This document shows positions 16,164-24,336 of a stretch of 36,908 nucleotides of DNA, in pieces. The stretch comes from CAJPQU01 sp052170475. Its GTDB lineage: Bacteria; Bacillota; Negativicutes; Selenomonadales; Selenomonadaceae. The stretch is from the NCBI GenBank assembly GCA_052170475.1, contig JBQNAL010000017.1, positions 1 through 36,908 of the forward strand, written 5' to 3'. The notes under the pieces are model-generated. The model saw only the letters and a program-made list of their open reading frames with translations. It was not told where the DNA came from and made no database searches. The stretch's first letter is position 1. The number at the start of each line of letters is the position of its first letter. The position numbers and the translations under genes were made by a program.

Positions 16164-17642
16164 TTGGCGAACAACATTTACATCATCAGCGCCTTTATCC
16201 TCTATCTGTTGGCCATGATGGGCATCGGCATTTACCACTATCGCCGCACCCACAACATGGCGGACTACATCTTGGGCAATCGACGCCTCGGCGCTTGGGT
16301 GACCTCCATGAGCGCGGAGGCATCGGACATGAGCGGCTGGATGCTCATGGGGCTGCCCGGCTACGCCTATGTGGCGGGACTCAACGCCAGCTGGATCGCC
16401 TTAGGACTCGCCCTCGGCACCTTCGCCAACTGGAAGTTCATCGCCGCCCGCCTGCGAAAATACACGGAACTGGCGAATAACTCCCTGACGCTGCCCGACT
16501 TTTTCCGCAACCGCTACCACGACGAGAGCAACCTCCTGCGGATCATTCCCGCGATCTTTATTTTAATCTTCTTCATCATCTACACGTCCTCTGGCTTCGT
16601 CGCGAGCGGCAAACTTTTTGAGACCATCTTCGGTCTGCCCTATGCTTATTCCCTCCTCTTGGGGGCTTTCGTCGTCGTCTTTTACACCTTCGTCGGCGGC
16701 TTCTTGGCCGTCTGCTGGACGGACTTCATCCAAGGCGTCATGATGTTCTTCGCCATCCTCATCGTGCCGGCGGCGGGTGCGATGGCCTTGGGGGGCGTCA
16801 CGCCCACCCTCGACGGACTCTACGCCATGGCGCCGTCCTTCTTTGACCCCTTCACCAAGCCCGATGGCTCGACGATCTCCTTCATCGAATTTATCTCCCT
16901 CATGGGCTGGGGACTCGGCTACTTCGGCCAACCCCACATCCTCGTCCGCTTCATGGCCATCAGCTCATCGCGGGAACTCTCGCAAGCCACCCGCATCGCC
17001 ATGACGTGGGTGGCGATCTCCCTCGGTGCGGCGGTCGTCGTCGGCTTGGTGGGCAAAGTGTACCTGACGACGCCGCTCACCGGCACGGACTGTGAAACGG
17101 TCTTTCTCGTCATGACGCACACGATCTTCTCCCCCTTCGCGGCGGGGATCATTTTGTCCGCGGTTTTGGCGGCGATCATGAGTACGGCGTCCGCCCAGCT
17201 CTTGGTCGCGGCCTCTGCCTTTGCCCAAGATTTTTACCACACCCTCCTAAAAAAAGACGCGGGCACGAACGAGCTTGTCTGGGTCAGCCGCTTCTCCGTC
17301 CTCGCCATCGCCGCCGTCGCGATCGCCCTCGGTCTCAATCCACAGAACCTCATTTTGGACATCGTGGCCTACGCTTGGGCAGGCTTTGGCGCGGCGTTTG
17401 GCCCTGCCCTTTTGGCGTCCCTCTTTTGGCGGCGCGCGACGCGAAACGGCATCTTGGCCGGCATCGTGACCGGCGGCGTCACCGTCCTTCTCTGGAAGCA
17501 ATGCGCCCTCTGGGGGCTGTATGAGATCATCCCCGGCTTCCTCTTCGCCAGTCTCGCCATCTTTGTCGTAAGCAAGCTCGATCGAGCGCCTGCCCCGGAG
17601 ATCACCGCCGTCTTTGACGCGGTGGAAAAGAGCGATATATAG
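16164..17642 (+). CDS. putP: Sodium/proline symporter PutP
   Basis: A Na+-coupled proline importer of the solute:sodium symporter family, with 13 predicted membrane segments and 492 residues from the chosen start. Diagnostic stretches are DYILGNRRLGAWVTSMSAEA followed by SDMSGWMLMGLPG (helix II, with the Na+-binding region) and WTDFIQG (helix VI). An ATG at 16149 is in frame, but it overlaps the Shine-Dalgarno GGGAGGT, so the TTG at 16164, 6 bases after it, is the more likely start. It stands alone between its own promoter and a terminator. Proline may serve as a carbon or nitrogen source or as an osmoprotectant. Confidence 0.92.
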   Translation: MANNIYIISAFILYLLAMMGIGIYHYRRTHNMADYILGNRRLGAWVTSMSAEASDMSGWMLMGLPGYAYVAGLNASWIALGLALGTFANWKFIAARLRKYTELANNSLTLPDFFRNRYHDESNLLRIIPAIFILIFFIIYTSSGFVASGKLFETIFGLPYAYSLLLGAFVVVFYTFVGGFLAVCWTDFIQGVMMFFAILIVPAAGAMALGGVTPTLDGLYAMAPSFFDPFTKPDGSTISFIEFISLMGWGLGYFGQPHILVRFMAISSSRELSQATRIAMTWVAISLGAAVVVGLVGKVYLTTPLTGTDCETVFLVMTHTIFSPFAAGIILSAVLAAIMSTASAQLLVAASAFAQDFYHTLLKKDAGTNELVWVSRFSVLAIAAVAIALGLNPQNLILDIVAYAWAGFGAAFGPALLASLFWRRATRNGILAGIVTGGVTVLLWKQCALWGLYEIIPGFLFASLAIFVVSKLDRAPAPEITAVFDAVEKSDI

Positions 17643-17650
17643 GCGCATAC

Positions 17651-17688
17651 AAAAAAGCTGCCGCAGTGCGAATCTGCGGCAGCTTTTT
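17651..17688. terminator. Bidirectional terminator between convergent genes
   Basis: Perfect stem AAGCTGCCGCAG / CTGCGGCAGCTT with flanking A- and T-runs between putP and the DUF1858 gene. Confidence 0.93.
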
Positions 17689-17703
17689 CACAATATGACC
17701 CGC

Positions 17704-17907
17704 TTATTGCGCGGTTGGCACCGCGGCATTCAGGTTCTTCATCAGCGTGTCTACGTCGATGCCGTGCGCCATGGCGCCCTGCTCGATATTCTCGAAGTGA
17801 GACGCAGCGCAGCCAAGGCAACCCATGCCGGCGCTCATGAAAACCTCTACGGTGTCCGGGTATTTCTGGACGACCTCCATGATCCCCATGTCTTTAGTGA
17901 TGGCCAT
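17704..17907 (-). CDS. DUF1858 redox-disulfide domain protein
   Basis: A 67-residue cytosolic protein of the DUF1858 family, described as a redox-disulfide domain associated with hybrid-cluster proteins. The motif GMGCLGCAAS contains the CxxC pair. The sequence around it (VVQKYPDTVEVFMSAGMGC and AHGIDVDTLMKNLN) is typical. The ATG at 17907 is preceded by GGAGGAA at good spacing. An in-frame ATG nine codons further upstream has no ribosome site. The hybrid-cluster protein itself is not in this window. A -35-like TTGACG lies at 17974-17979 (minus), with a 13-base palindrome CTATATGATATAG at 17950-17962 in the -10 region. Confidence 0.88.
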   Translation of the reverse strand: MAITKDMGIMEVVQKYPDTVEVFMSAGMGCLGCAASHFENIEQGAMAHGIDVDTLMKNLNAAVPTAQ

Positions 17908-17990
17908 GCTCAATTCCTCCAATCTGCATAACATCTGCTCATCGCAGTCCTATATGATATAGTTTACCATATCCGTCAACTGGGCAACTT

Positions 17991-18581
17991 TTATGGTTCC
18001 CCTTCTGCCTCTAGCACCGCCTCCTTGTCGATTGGCTGTGGCGGCGGAAGTCCGGCGGCCTTTTCAAAGGCGGCTTCCACCACGCTGCCGGGCGGGATGA
18101 GCTGAAATCTCGCCGTCTCGACGGCGACGGCCTTCTCGTCGAGCAGCGTCATCTTATCGCCGAAGATCTTCGTGTGGACGATGGCATAGGTGCCGACGTC
18201 ACGGTGAAAGGCTAAGGTTTCCTCTAAATGAAAGGCGGGCGCCGCCTCAGCTTCGGGGGCATATTTCTCTTTAAGTTTTGCCTGGAGCTGCGGGTTGAGC
18301 CCCGCGATGCGCAAATTGATGGAGATAAGATCACTGCCGGGGGTCTCCTTGACGATCGTGGCCTCTTCGTAATCGTAAGCACCGATGTTGTTCGTGAGGA
18401 GCGGCGTCCAGCGCCGTGTTTCCTGCTCCTCGGGAGAGAGGCGCTCTTCTGGGATCATGCGGATGCGCCATTCACCGGGCGCGTCGATGCCCGTAGTGTC
18501 CTCGGGGACGGCGGCCCATGCGGCCGGCGTACTCAGTGCGGCAAGCGTCAGCCCAAGGATGACGGTGCGTTTCAGATACAT
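17991..18581 (-). CDS. Exported protein of unknown function
   Basis: A 196-residue protein with a Sec signal peptide (Lys-Arg, a hydrophobic stretch VILGLTLAALSTPAAW, cleavage near AWA). The mature part is mostly beta-strand by eye and rich in charged residues. Segments such as LLTNNIGAYDYEEATIV and TYAIVHTKIFGDKMTLL suggest a soluble periplasmic or surface domain. No family is recognised. The tail is Pro/Glu-rich. A strong AGGAGG precedes the start. It is separated by 83 bases from the DUF1858 gene, which has its own likely promoter. Confidence 0.75.
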   Translation of the reverse strand: MYLKRTVILGLTLAALSTPAAWAAVPEDTTGIDAPGEWRIRMIPEERLSPEEQETRRWTPLLTNNIGAYDYEEATIVKETPGSDLISINLRIAGLNPQLQAKLKEKYAPEAEAAPAFHLEETLAFHRDVGTYAIVHTKIFGDKMTLLDEKAVAVETARFQLIPPGSVVEAAFEKAAGLPPPQPIDKEAVLEAEGEP

Positions 18582-18714
18582 ACACGATACCTCCTATGAT
18601 TTGAATCAACGCTGATATATTCGTTCCTTCTTATTTTCTTCGGTTGGTATGAAAATTGTCTGGCGATGGCGAATGGGCGCGAAAGGCTTGCCGCTCCATG
18701 GACGCGCAGCGCGG

Positions 18715-18743
18715 TTGTATAATTCGCTGTTCAAGGCTATAAT
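18715..18743 (+). promoter_or_regulatory. Sigma-A-type promoter of the glycosyltransferase operon
   Basis: TTGTAT (18715-18720) and consensus TATAAT (18738-18743) with a 17-base spacer, 35 bases before the first gene. The remainder of the gap back to 18582 shows nothing else convincing. Confidence 0.8.
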
Positions 18744-18778
18744 AGAAGGAAAATCTTCAGAGAAATGAAGGGCTGGGC

Positions 18779-19786
18779 GTGAAACTGATTTCCCTTGTGG
18801 TACCTGTTTATAATGAAGAAGCGAACCTGCAACATTTCTATGCGGCGGTTTGCGCCGTGATGGCGTCCCTTTCCTATGAGTTTGAGTTGATCTTTGTGGA
18901 CGACGGCTCGAAGGACGAGAGTCGGGGAATTTTACACCGCTTGGAGATGGCGGATCCCCGCGTACAGCCCATTTTTTTGGCGCGCAATTTCGGTCATCAG
19001 CTGGCGCTGACCTGCGGGCTTGACTACGCCGAAGGGGATGCCGTGGTCACCATGGACGGGGACATGCAGCACCCGCCCGAGTTGATTCCTACGCTGCTCC
19101 ATGAATGGGAAGAAGGCTGGGAGGTGGTGCAGACCATTCGTGTCACCACGGAGGGTGTCTCCTGCCTGAAAAAGGGGACGTCGGCGCTCTACTACAAAGT
19201 GCTCAACATGATGTCGAACGTGCGGATCCAGCCGGGGGGATCGGATTTTCGCCTGATGGATCGGCGGGTGGTGCTGGCGTTTCGGCGCTATCGGGAACAC
19301 GCCCGCTTCATTCGCGGCCTGATCGGCTCCATGGGCTACCGGCAGAAGCAGATCGAGTTTGTCGCGCCGCCACGCTTTGCCGGGACATCGAAATTTTCCC
19401 TGCGGAAGATGATGCACTTCGCCCTGGACGGCATTTTGGCATTTTCCACCCTGCCGCTTCGCTTCGGGCTATACGCCGGGATCTTGAGCGGCGCCGTCAG
19501 CTTTTTCCTCTTTCTGCACGTCCTCTTTGTAAAGTATGTGGAAAATGATGCGGTGCCGGGGTGGGCGACCATCTTGGCCTGCGTCCTCTTCTTCGGCGGC
19601 GTGCAGCTCATCAGCCTTGGGATCATGGGGGAGTACATCGGCCGCATTTTCGAGGAAACGAAGGGGCGACCGCTGTACCTCATCGCCCGGGACAAGCCGA
19701 CGATACTGGCGAGGGAAAAGAGCCGCCCCATAGGGGATACGAGCCGAGCGTCGGATGCAAGCAAGACGAGGGAAAAGGAGAGATAG
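18779..19786 (+). CDS. GT2 glycosyltransferase, polyprenyl-phosphate sugar synthase type
   Basis: A 335-residue family-2 glycosyltransferase of the DPM1/GtrB/CsbB group, which transfers a sugar from a nucleotide donor to undecaprenyl phosphate on the inner membrane face. The N-terminal VVPVYNEEANL, the DDGSKD site (Asp41/Asp42) and the metal-binding DGDMQHPPE (Asp93, Asp95) are present. Two C-terminal membrane helices (about 228-250 and 262-285) and IMGEYIGRIFEETKGRPLY are characteristic. The start is a GTG at 18779 with only a weak AAGGG upstream. Two bases separate it from the yitT gene. No flippase or acceptor glycosyltransferase lies adjacent, so the decorated polymer is unknown. Confidence 0.88.
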   Translation: MKLISLVVPVYNEEANLQHFYAAVCAVMASLSYEFELIFVDDGSKDESRGILHRLEMADPRVQPIFLARNFGHQLALTCGLDYAEGDAVVTMDGDMQHPPELIPTLLHEWEEGWEVVQTIRVTTEGVSCLKKGTSALYYKVLNMMSNVRIQPGGSDFRLMDRRVVLAFRRYREHARFIRGLIGSMGYRQKQIEFVAPPRFAGTSKFSLRKMMHFALDGILAFSTLPLRFGLYAGILSGAVSFFLFLHVLFVKYVENDAVPGWATILACVLFFGGVQLISLGIMGEYIGRIFEETKGRPLYLIARDKPTILAREKSRPIGDTSRASDASKTREKER

Positions 19787-19788
19787 CG

Positions 19789-20724
19789 ATGCGCCGGTGG
19801 CGGGAGTTTTTTTGCCTTCAAAGGCTGCGGGGGGAAGCGTCCCGGTATGGGATGATCTTCTTGGGTTGCCTGCTTTGTGCTTGGGGCTACGATATGTTTT
19901 TGATCCCCGCTCACCTCATGGCAGGGGGCATCAGCGGCATCGCCATCGTCCTTTATTATCTCCTGGGGTGGCCGGTGGGGCTTCAGCTTTTGGTCTACAA
20001 TCTCCCCATCTTGGTCTTGGCTTGGCGGGTGTTTGGCCTCCAGTATGCCATGGATACCGTCATCGGTACGGTAATCTTCTCGCTTTGCGTGGATTGGCTA
20101 AATTTCTTGAGCGCTTACCACGTGGTCGGCGACATCATGCTGAACGCCATCTTCGGCGGCGTGTTAGCGGGGGTGGGATTCGGACTCATCTTCCGCGCCC
20201 GCGCCAATTCGGGCGGTCTTGACGTCGTGGGCGCGGTGGTGAAGAAGTATTATTCCTTTGATATGGGAACGGCGATTTTTGTTCTCAATATCGGGATCAT
20301 CCTCTTGGGGGTGCGGCTCTTCGATGTGGAGACGGCGCTCTTTACCCTCGTTTCCATCTACGTGACGGCGGCACTGACCAATCGCGTGGTGGCTGGCTTC
20401 AATCGGGAAAAACAAATTTTCATCGTATCCCCGCACGCCAAGGAGATCGCGGCTCGTATCATGGCGAGGACGGGGCGCGGTGTGACGGTCTTCGACGGGC
20501 GCGGGGCGTTCACGGGGGAGCATAAGGACATTCTGTTCGTCATCGCCAGCCTGACGCAGGTGAGTACGGTGAAGTTTATCGTGGACACTTTCGATCCGGC
20601 GGCGTTCATGATCGTGTCGGATACGTCCGAGGTGATGGGACGCGGCTTTACCTTGGAAAATCATCTGCAGGCGGCGGAAAAGCGCCGCTTGGAGGAATTG
20701 CAGCAAAAGGACGCGAGCGCCTGA
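19789..20724 (+). CDS. YitT-family membrane protein (DUF161/DUF2179)
   Basis: A 311-residue protein with about five to six hydrophobic segments in the first 190 residues (the YitT/DUF161 part, with FLIPAHLMAGGISGIAIVL and NSGGLDVVG), followed by a soluble DUF2179 domain (about 210-290, including GRGVTVFDGRGAFTGEHKDIL). The function of the family is not established. The ATG at 19789 follows AAAAGGAGAG and lies 2 bases after the previous stop, so translation is coupled. The frame is open upstream but overlaps the glycosyltransferase gene. Confidence 0.9.
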   Translation: MRRWREFFCLQRLRGEASRYGMIFLGCLLCAWGYDMFLIPAHLMAGGISGIAIVLYYLLGWPVGLQLLVYNLPILVLAWRVFGLQYAMDTVIGTVIFSLCVDWLNFLSAYHVVGDIMLNAIFGGVLAGVGFGLIFRARANSGGLDVVGAVVKKYYSFDMGTAIFVLNIGIILLGVRLFDVETALFTLVSIYVTAALTNRVVAGFNREKQIFIVSPHAKEIAARIMARTGRGVTVFDGRGAFTGEHKDILFVIASLTQVSTVKFIVDTFDPAAFMIVSDTSEVMGRGFTLENHLQAAEKRRLEELQQKDASA

Positions 20725-20746
20725 CGGGCGGCAGGGAGGCGGCAGA

Positions 20747-21919
20747 ATGCTCTTAGCGGCGGAACAGGCGCAGGACATTGTGGAGGAGATCGGTGCCATC
20801 GTACGGCAGAACATCAATATGATGGACGCGGACGGCGTGATCATCGCCAGTACGGATCCCACGCGCTTGGGAAATTTTCATGCCGGGGCGAAGCGGGTCA
20901 TCGACGAAGGGCTCTCGGAACTCTACATTGGATCAGAGACTGCGCAGCAGGCTACGCCCCCCATGCGCGTGGGGATCAATCTTCCCCTCACCTACGAACG
21001 TCACATCGTCGGCGTGGTGGGGATCACGGGGGAATATGAGGCCGTCATCGGCTACGGGCAGGTCGTCAAGAAGATGACGGAGATCCTCATTCGAGAGCGC
21101 GTACAGGAGGAAGCGCGGCGGCTTGATCTGCGCGTGACGAGCCGCTTCTTGGAGGAGTGGGTGTTGGGGGCGGGCATCTTGCGCCCCGCGCTCTTAGCCG
21201 CGCGTGGCCGCCAGCTTGGCATCGACATCGCTCGACGGAGGCGGGTCATGGTGGTGAGCTTAGACGATGTGGAGGATCACATCGATTCCTTTGCGGGGCA
21301 GGAACTCATCGAGCGGGTAGAGAACGCGGTCTTAGATATGGTGCGCCGCGACAGCAGCGCCTTGATCCTTCGTCATGCGGCGCGCCAGATCTTACTCCTC
21401 GGCGCGGCGGAGGATTCCGCGCTCTTGGCACTGGCCAAAGAATTGGCAGCCATGGTGCGGACGAAGTTTGAAAAGACACTCCGCGTCGGCTTTGACGAGG
21501 GGCGCGGCAATATCCGAGAAGCCTATGGGCAGGCGGATCGCGCATGGCGGACAGCAGTTTCCCTGCCGGATCGCATCGCCGGATTCGGCGCTTTGGATTT
21601 GGAGTTCTTTTTACAGGAGATCTCTGCCCAAACGAAGTTTGAGTATATTGAAAAGATTTTCCACGCTTACGGGGAAGCGGAGCGAGCTGAGATCATGGAG
21701 CTTTTGCGGGCATATTTCAGCGCGGGCGGCTCCCTCAAAAAAACGGCGGCGGATCTCTTCATCCACAAGAATACGCTGCAATATAAGCTCCATCGCATTG
21801 AACACATGACGGGGTACGATGTGCGCCAGCCGCGCCACGCGGCAGTATTTGCCATGGCGCTGCAATTTTACGATGAGATGCGGCGGGAAAAAAGTTACGC
21901 GAAACGCGGGATACGATAG
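20747..21919 (+). CDS. cdaR: CdaR-type sugar-diacid/glycerate utilisation regulator
   Basis: A 390-residue transcriptional activator. Residues about 3-130 match the putative sugar-diacid recognition domain (DADGVIIASTDPTRLGNFH, VGVVGITGEYEAVIGYGQVV). The C-terminus is the PucR-type helix-turn-helix (about 315-370) with GGSLKKTAADLFIHKNTLQY. CdaR controls uptake and use of glycerate, glucarate and galactarate in E. coli. Here the next operon holds a GntP permease and glycerate kinase, which supports the same role. It is the last gene of the glycosyltransferase-yitT operon, 22 bases after yitT, with GGGAGG as ribosome site, and is followed by a terminator. Inducer identity is inference. Confidence 0.88.
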   Translation: MLLAAEQAQDIVEEIGAIVRQNINMMDADGVIIASTDPTRLGNFHAGAKRVIDEGLSELYIGSETAQQATPPMRVGINLPLTYERHIVGVVGITGEYEAVIGYGQVVKKMTEILIRERVQEEARRLDLRVTSRFLEEWVLGAGILRPALLAARGRQLGIDIARRRRVMVVSLDDVEDHIDSFAGQELIERVENAVLDMVRRDSSALILRHAARQILLLGAAEDSALLALAKELAAMVRTKFEKTLRVGFDEGRGNIREAYGQADRAWRTAVSLPDRIAGFGALDLEFFLQEISAQTKFEYIEKIFHAYGEAERAEIMELLRAYFSAGGSLKKTAADLFIHKNTLQYKLHRIEHMTGYDVRQPRHAAVFAMALQFYDEMRREKSYAKRGIR

Positions 21920-21920
21920 A

Positions 21921-21960
21921 CAGGGTTCTCTTTGCTGAGGCGGGGGAATCCTGTTTTTTT
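21921..21960 (+). terminator. Intrinsic terminator of cdaR
   Basis: The arms CAGGGTTC and GAATCCTG (one G-U pair) are followed by TTTTTTT, right after the cdaR stop. Confidence 0.82.
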
Positions 21961-21961
21961 G

Positions 21962-22045
21962 CCCCTCATTTAGTCTTTAGACCAAAAATATTTGTCAATC
22001 TCTGGTCTTCAAACCATAGACGAGGGGATTTAATTTTTTTATAAT
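21962..22045 (+). promoter_or_regulatory. Promoter and nested operator of the glycerate operon
   Basis: A consensus TATAAT (22040-22045) lies 17 bases after TAGACG (22017-22022). Upstream, 21962-22027 shows nested symmetry: CCCCTC/GAGGGG outermost (21962-21967 and 22022-22027), GTCT/AGAC next, and AGACCA (21979-21984)/TGGTCT (22003-22008) inside, with an AT-rich centre. This is where an activator such as CdaR would bind. The assignment to CdaR comes from gene context only. Confidence 0.65.
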
Positions 22046-22086
22046 CAAAGTATGATCTTGATATGGAAACGGCAATCAGAAAAAGC

Positions 22087-22118
22087 GCGTGCGCATCACA
22101 AAAGGCGGCTGCGCACGC
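22087..22118 (+). promoter_or_regulatory. Leader hairpin next to the ribosome site of the MBL gene
   Basis: Perfect 9-bp arms GCGTGCGCA (22087-22095) and TGCGCACGC (22110-22118) with a 14-base loop end a few bases before the Shine-Dalgarno GGGCGGGAG. It could affect translation or mRNA stability. It lacks a T-run, so it is not a terminator. Confidence 0.6.
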
Positions 22119-22134
22119 AGAAAGGGCGGGAGAA

Positions 22135-22962
22135 ATGAGCATTTCTCTAAAGGTGTTAGTGGAAGACACGAGTTCGGAACATCAGGCGTTGGGCAAGGAG
22201 CATGGCTTATCCCTCTATGTGGAGACACCGCAGTCGCGGTTCGTCTTTGACTGCGGCGCGAGCGGACTGTCGTGGCGCAATGCGCCCCTCATGGGCGTGA
22301 ATCTCTCGCGCGTGGAGTTTGCCGTCATCAGCCATGCCCACTACGATCATGCCGGCGGCTTCCCCTCGCTTTTGGAGCGGGTGAAGCTGCGGCGGCTCTA
22401 TACCGGGGTCGGGTTCTGGGAGGAAAAGTTTGCCGCTGCGCCGACGGGAGCGAAGTATACCTATTTGGGCGCAGGCTTTACGGCGGAGGATTTGCAAAGC
22501 TGGCAGGTGGAGCAGGTGGTGTGCGAGGAACTCTTACAGCTGGATGATACGGCGTGGCTGATGGGCGCCTTTTCCCGAGAGGAACCCTTGGAGACGATTC
22601 CCCCGCGGTTCGTGCGGGGGGAGACGAAAATACTCGACGATTTTCGCGACGAGATCTGTCTCGTGCTGCGCGAAGGCGACGGCGTAGCGCTCATCACCGG
22701 CTGCGCCCACCCCGGGATCATCAATATGGTGCGCACCGTACAAACGCGTCTAAAGTTCCCCGTGCGGAGCGTGGTGGGCGGCACACACCTGAAGGATGCG
22801 TCGGATGAACGGATCGCGCGAACCTTGACCGTGCTGCGTGAGTGGGGCGTTCGTCGCATGGCGCTCTGTCATTGCTCCGGGGATACGGTACGGGATTTCT
22901 TGTCGGCGGACGCCGTGGTCGGGTGTTCTCTTAGCACGGGAGATTTCATCGAGCTTCAATGA
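22135..22962 (+). CDS. MBL-fold metallo-hydrolase
   Basis: A 275-residue metallo-beta-lactamase-fold protein of the group often labelled 7,8-dihydropterin-6-yl-methyl-aminobenzene phosphate synthase-like. The metal site is SHAHYDHAGG (His67, His69, Asp71, His72), followed by TGCAHPGIIN and GGTHL with further ligands. ATG 22135 is chosen because the family N-terminus (MSISLKVLVEDTS) starts there and GGGAG precedes it. An in-frame ATG at 22063 would give an atypical extension across the leader hairpin. It is the first gene of an operon with a GntP permease (18 bases on) and glycerate kinase, so the substrate may be a lactone or ester feeding that pathway. This is inference. Confidence 0.82.
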   Translation: MSISLKVLVEDTSSEHQALGKEHGLSLYVETPQSRFVFDCGASGLSWRNAPLMGVNLSRVEFAVISHAHYDHAGGFPSLLERVKLRRLYTGVGFWEEKFAAAPTGAKYTYLGAGFTAEDLQSWQVEQVVCEELLQLDDTAWLMGAFSREEPLETIPPRFVRGETKILDDFRDEICLVLREGDGVALITGCAHPGIINMVRTVQTRLKFPVRSVVGGTHLKDASDERIARTLTVLREWGVRRMALCHCSGDTVRDFLSADAVVGCSLSTGDFIELQ

Positions 22963-22980
22963 GCGAAAGGGGGATTCATC

Positions 22981-24321
22981 ATGTCAGGTTTATTCATGGG
23001 GGCGGTCATCGTCCTCGCCGTCATCCTCATGATCATCGCGATCAGTAAGTTTAAGCAGCATCCCTTCGTCGTCATGATTTTAGTTTCGATCTTTGTGGGT
23101 CTCGTCTGCGGAATGCCTGCGGACAAGGTGATCTCCACGGTAAAAAGCGGCTTCGGCGGAATCTTGTCCAGCATCGGCATCGTCATCGTCACCGGTACGA
23201 TCATCGGCACGATCTTAGAGAAGACCGGCGCGGCGCTCGTCATGGCCAACACCATTTTAGGCGCGGTCGGAAAAGCCCGCTCAGTGCTGACGATGAGCCT
23301 CACGGGCTACGTGACGGGGATTCCCGTTTTCTGCGACTCCGGCTTCGTCATTTTGTCGCCCATCGCTCGTGCGCTCGCGGATCGCTCCCGCACGTCGCTC
23401 GCGGTGATGGGGACGGCACTAAGTTCCGGTCTTTACGCGACGCACTGCCTCGTGCCGCCAACGCCGGGGCCGATTGCCATGGCGGGGACGCTGAACGCGG
23501 ATCTCGGCGTTGTCATCGGCGTCGGCTTGGTGACGTCCATCCCGGCGATGCTCGCAGGACTTTTCTATGCGAAACACGTGGCGGCACGCTACGAGATTCC
23601 GGCGAATCCTGAGTTTACCGTCGAAGAATTGATGGAAAAATACGGCAGGCTCCCCGGGGTATTCCACAGCTTTTCCCCGATCCTCCTGCCCATCCTGCTC
23701 ATCGCCTTGAAATCGGTCGCCGATTTTCCTTCCCATCCCTTCGGGACGGGGGCGCTCAAGACCTTCGCTTCCTTCATCGGGGATCCGGTCATTGCGCTTC
23801 TCATCGGGATCTTTTTGGCCATGACGCTCATTCCGGCTTCAGAAGGGGAAAATAAATTCGAGTGGATGAGCCAAGGGGTGCTCAATTCTGCGTCCATTCT
23901 CGTCATCACGGGAGCGGGGGGCGCGTTCGGCGCGATCTTGAAGAGTCTGCCCTTAGCAGACGCCCTTTCCTCGACGCTGCTCTCGCTCTCGATCGGCGTC
24001 TTCCTGCCCTTCATCATTTCGGCGCTCTTGAAGACCGCGATGGGGGCGTCTACGGTAGCGATGATCGTGACTTCGGCGATGGTGGCGCCCATGATGCCGT
24101 CCCTCGGCTTTGAGACGGAGATCGGGAAAGCCTTGGTCATCATGGCCATTGGCGCCGGTTCCATGTGCGTTTCTCACGCCAACGACTCCTATTTTTGGGT
24201 CGTCTCGCAATTTTCCGATATGACGACGAATGTGGCCTACAAGTGCCAGACCGGCGTTACTTTCGTGGAAGGCATCGTGACGGTTGCCTTCGTGTACCTG
24301 ATGTCGCTGGTCTTCTGCTGA
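22981..24321 (+). CDS. GntP-family gluconate/glycerate-type permease
   Basis: A 446-residue inner-membrane transporter with about 12-14 hydrophobic segments, of the GntP family, which imports gluconate, glycerate and related hydroxy acids with protons. The family stretches GYVTGIPVFCDSGFVILSP and THCLVPPTPGPIAMAG are present, and the C-terminal SHANDSYFWVVSQFSDM is diagnostic. Ribosome site AAAGGGGGA. Placement between a CdaR-type regulator and glycerate kinase suggests D-glycerate or a sugar acid as substrate, though the family does not fix this. Confidence 0.9.
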   Translation: MSGLFMGAVIVLAVILMIIAISKFKQHPFVVMILVSIFVGLVCGMPADKVISTVKSGFGGILSSIGIVIVTGTIIGTILEKTGAALVMANTILGAVGKARSVLTMSLTGYVTGIPVFCDSGFVILSPIARALADRSRTSLAVMGTALSSGLYATHCLVPPTPGPIAMAGTLNADLGVVIGVGLVTSIPAMLAGLFYAKHVAARYEIPANPEFTVEELMEKYGRLPGVFHSFSPILLPILLIALKSVADFPSHPFGTGALKTFASFIGDPVIALLIGIFLAMTLIPASEGENKFEWMSQGVLNSASILVITGAGGAFGAILKSLPLADALSSTLLSLSIGVFLPFIISALLKTAMGASTVAMIVTSAMVAPMMPSLGFETEIGKALVIMAIGAGSMCVSHANDSYFWVVSQFSDMTTNVAYKCQTGVTFVEGIVTVAFVYLMSLVFC

Positions 24322-24336
24322 GACAGGGGGCGCGGT

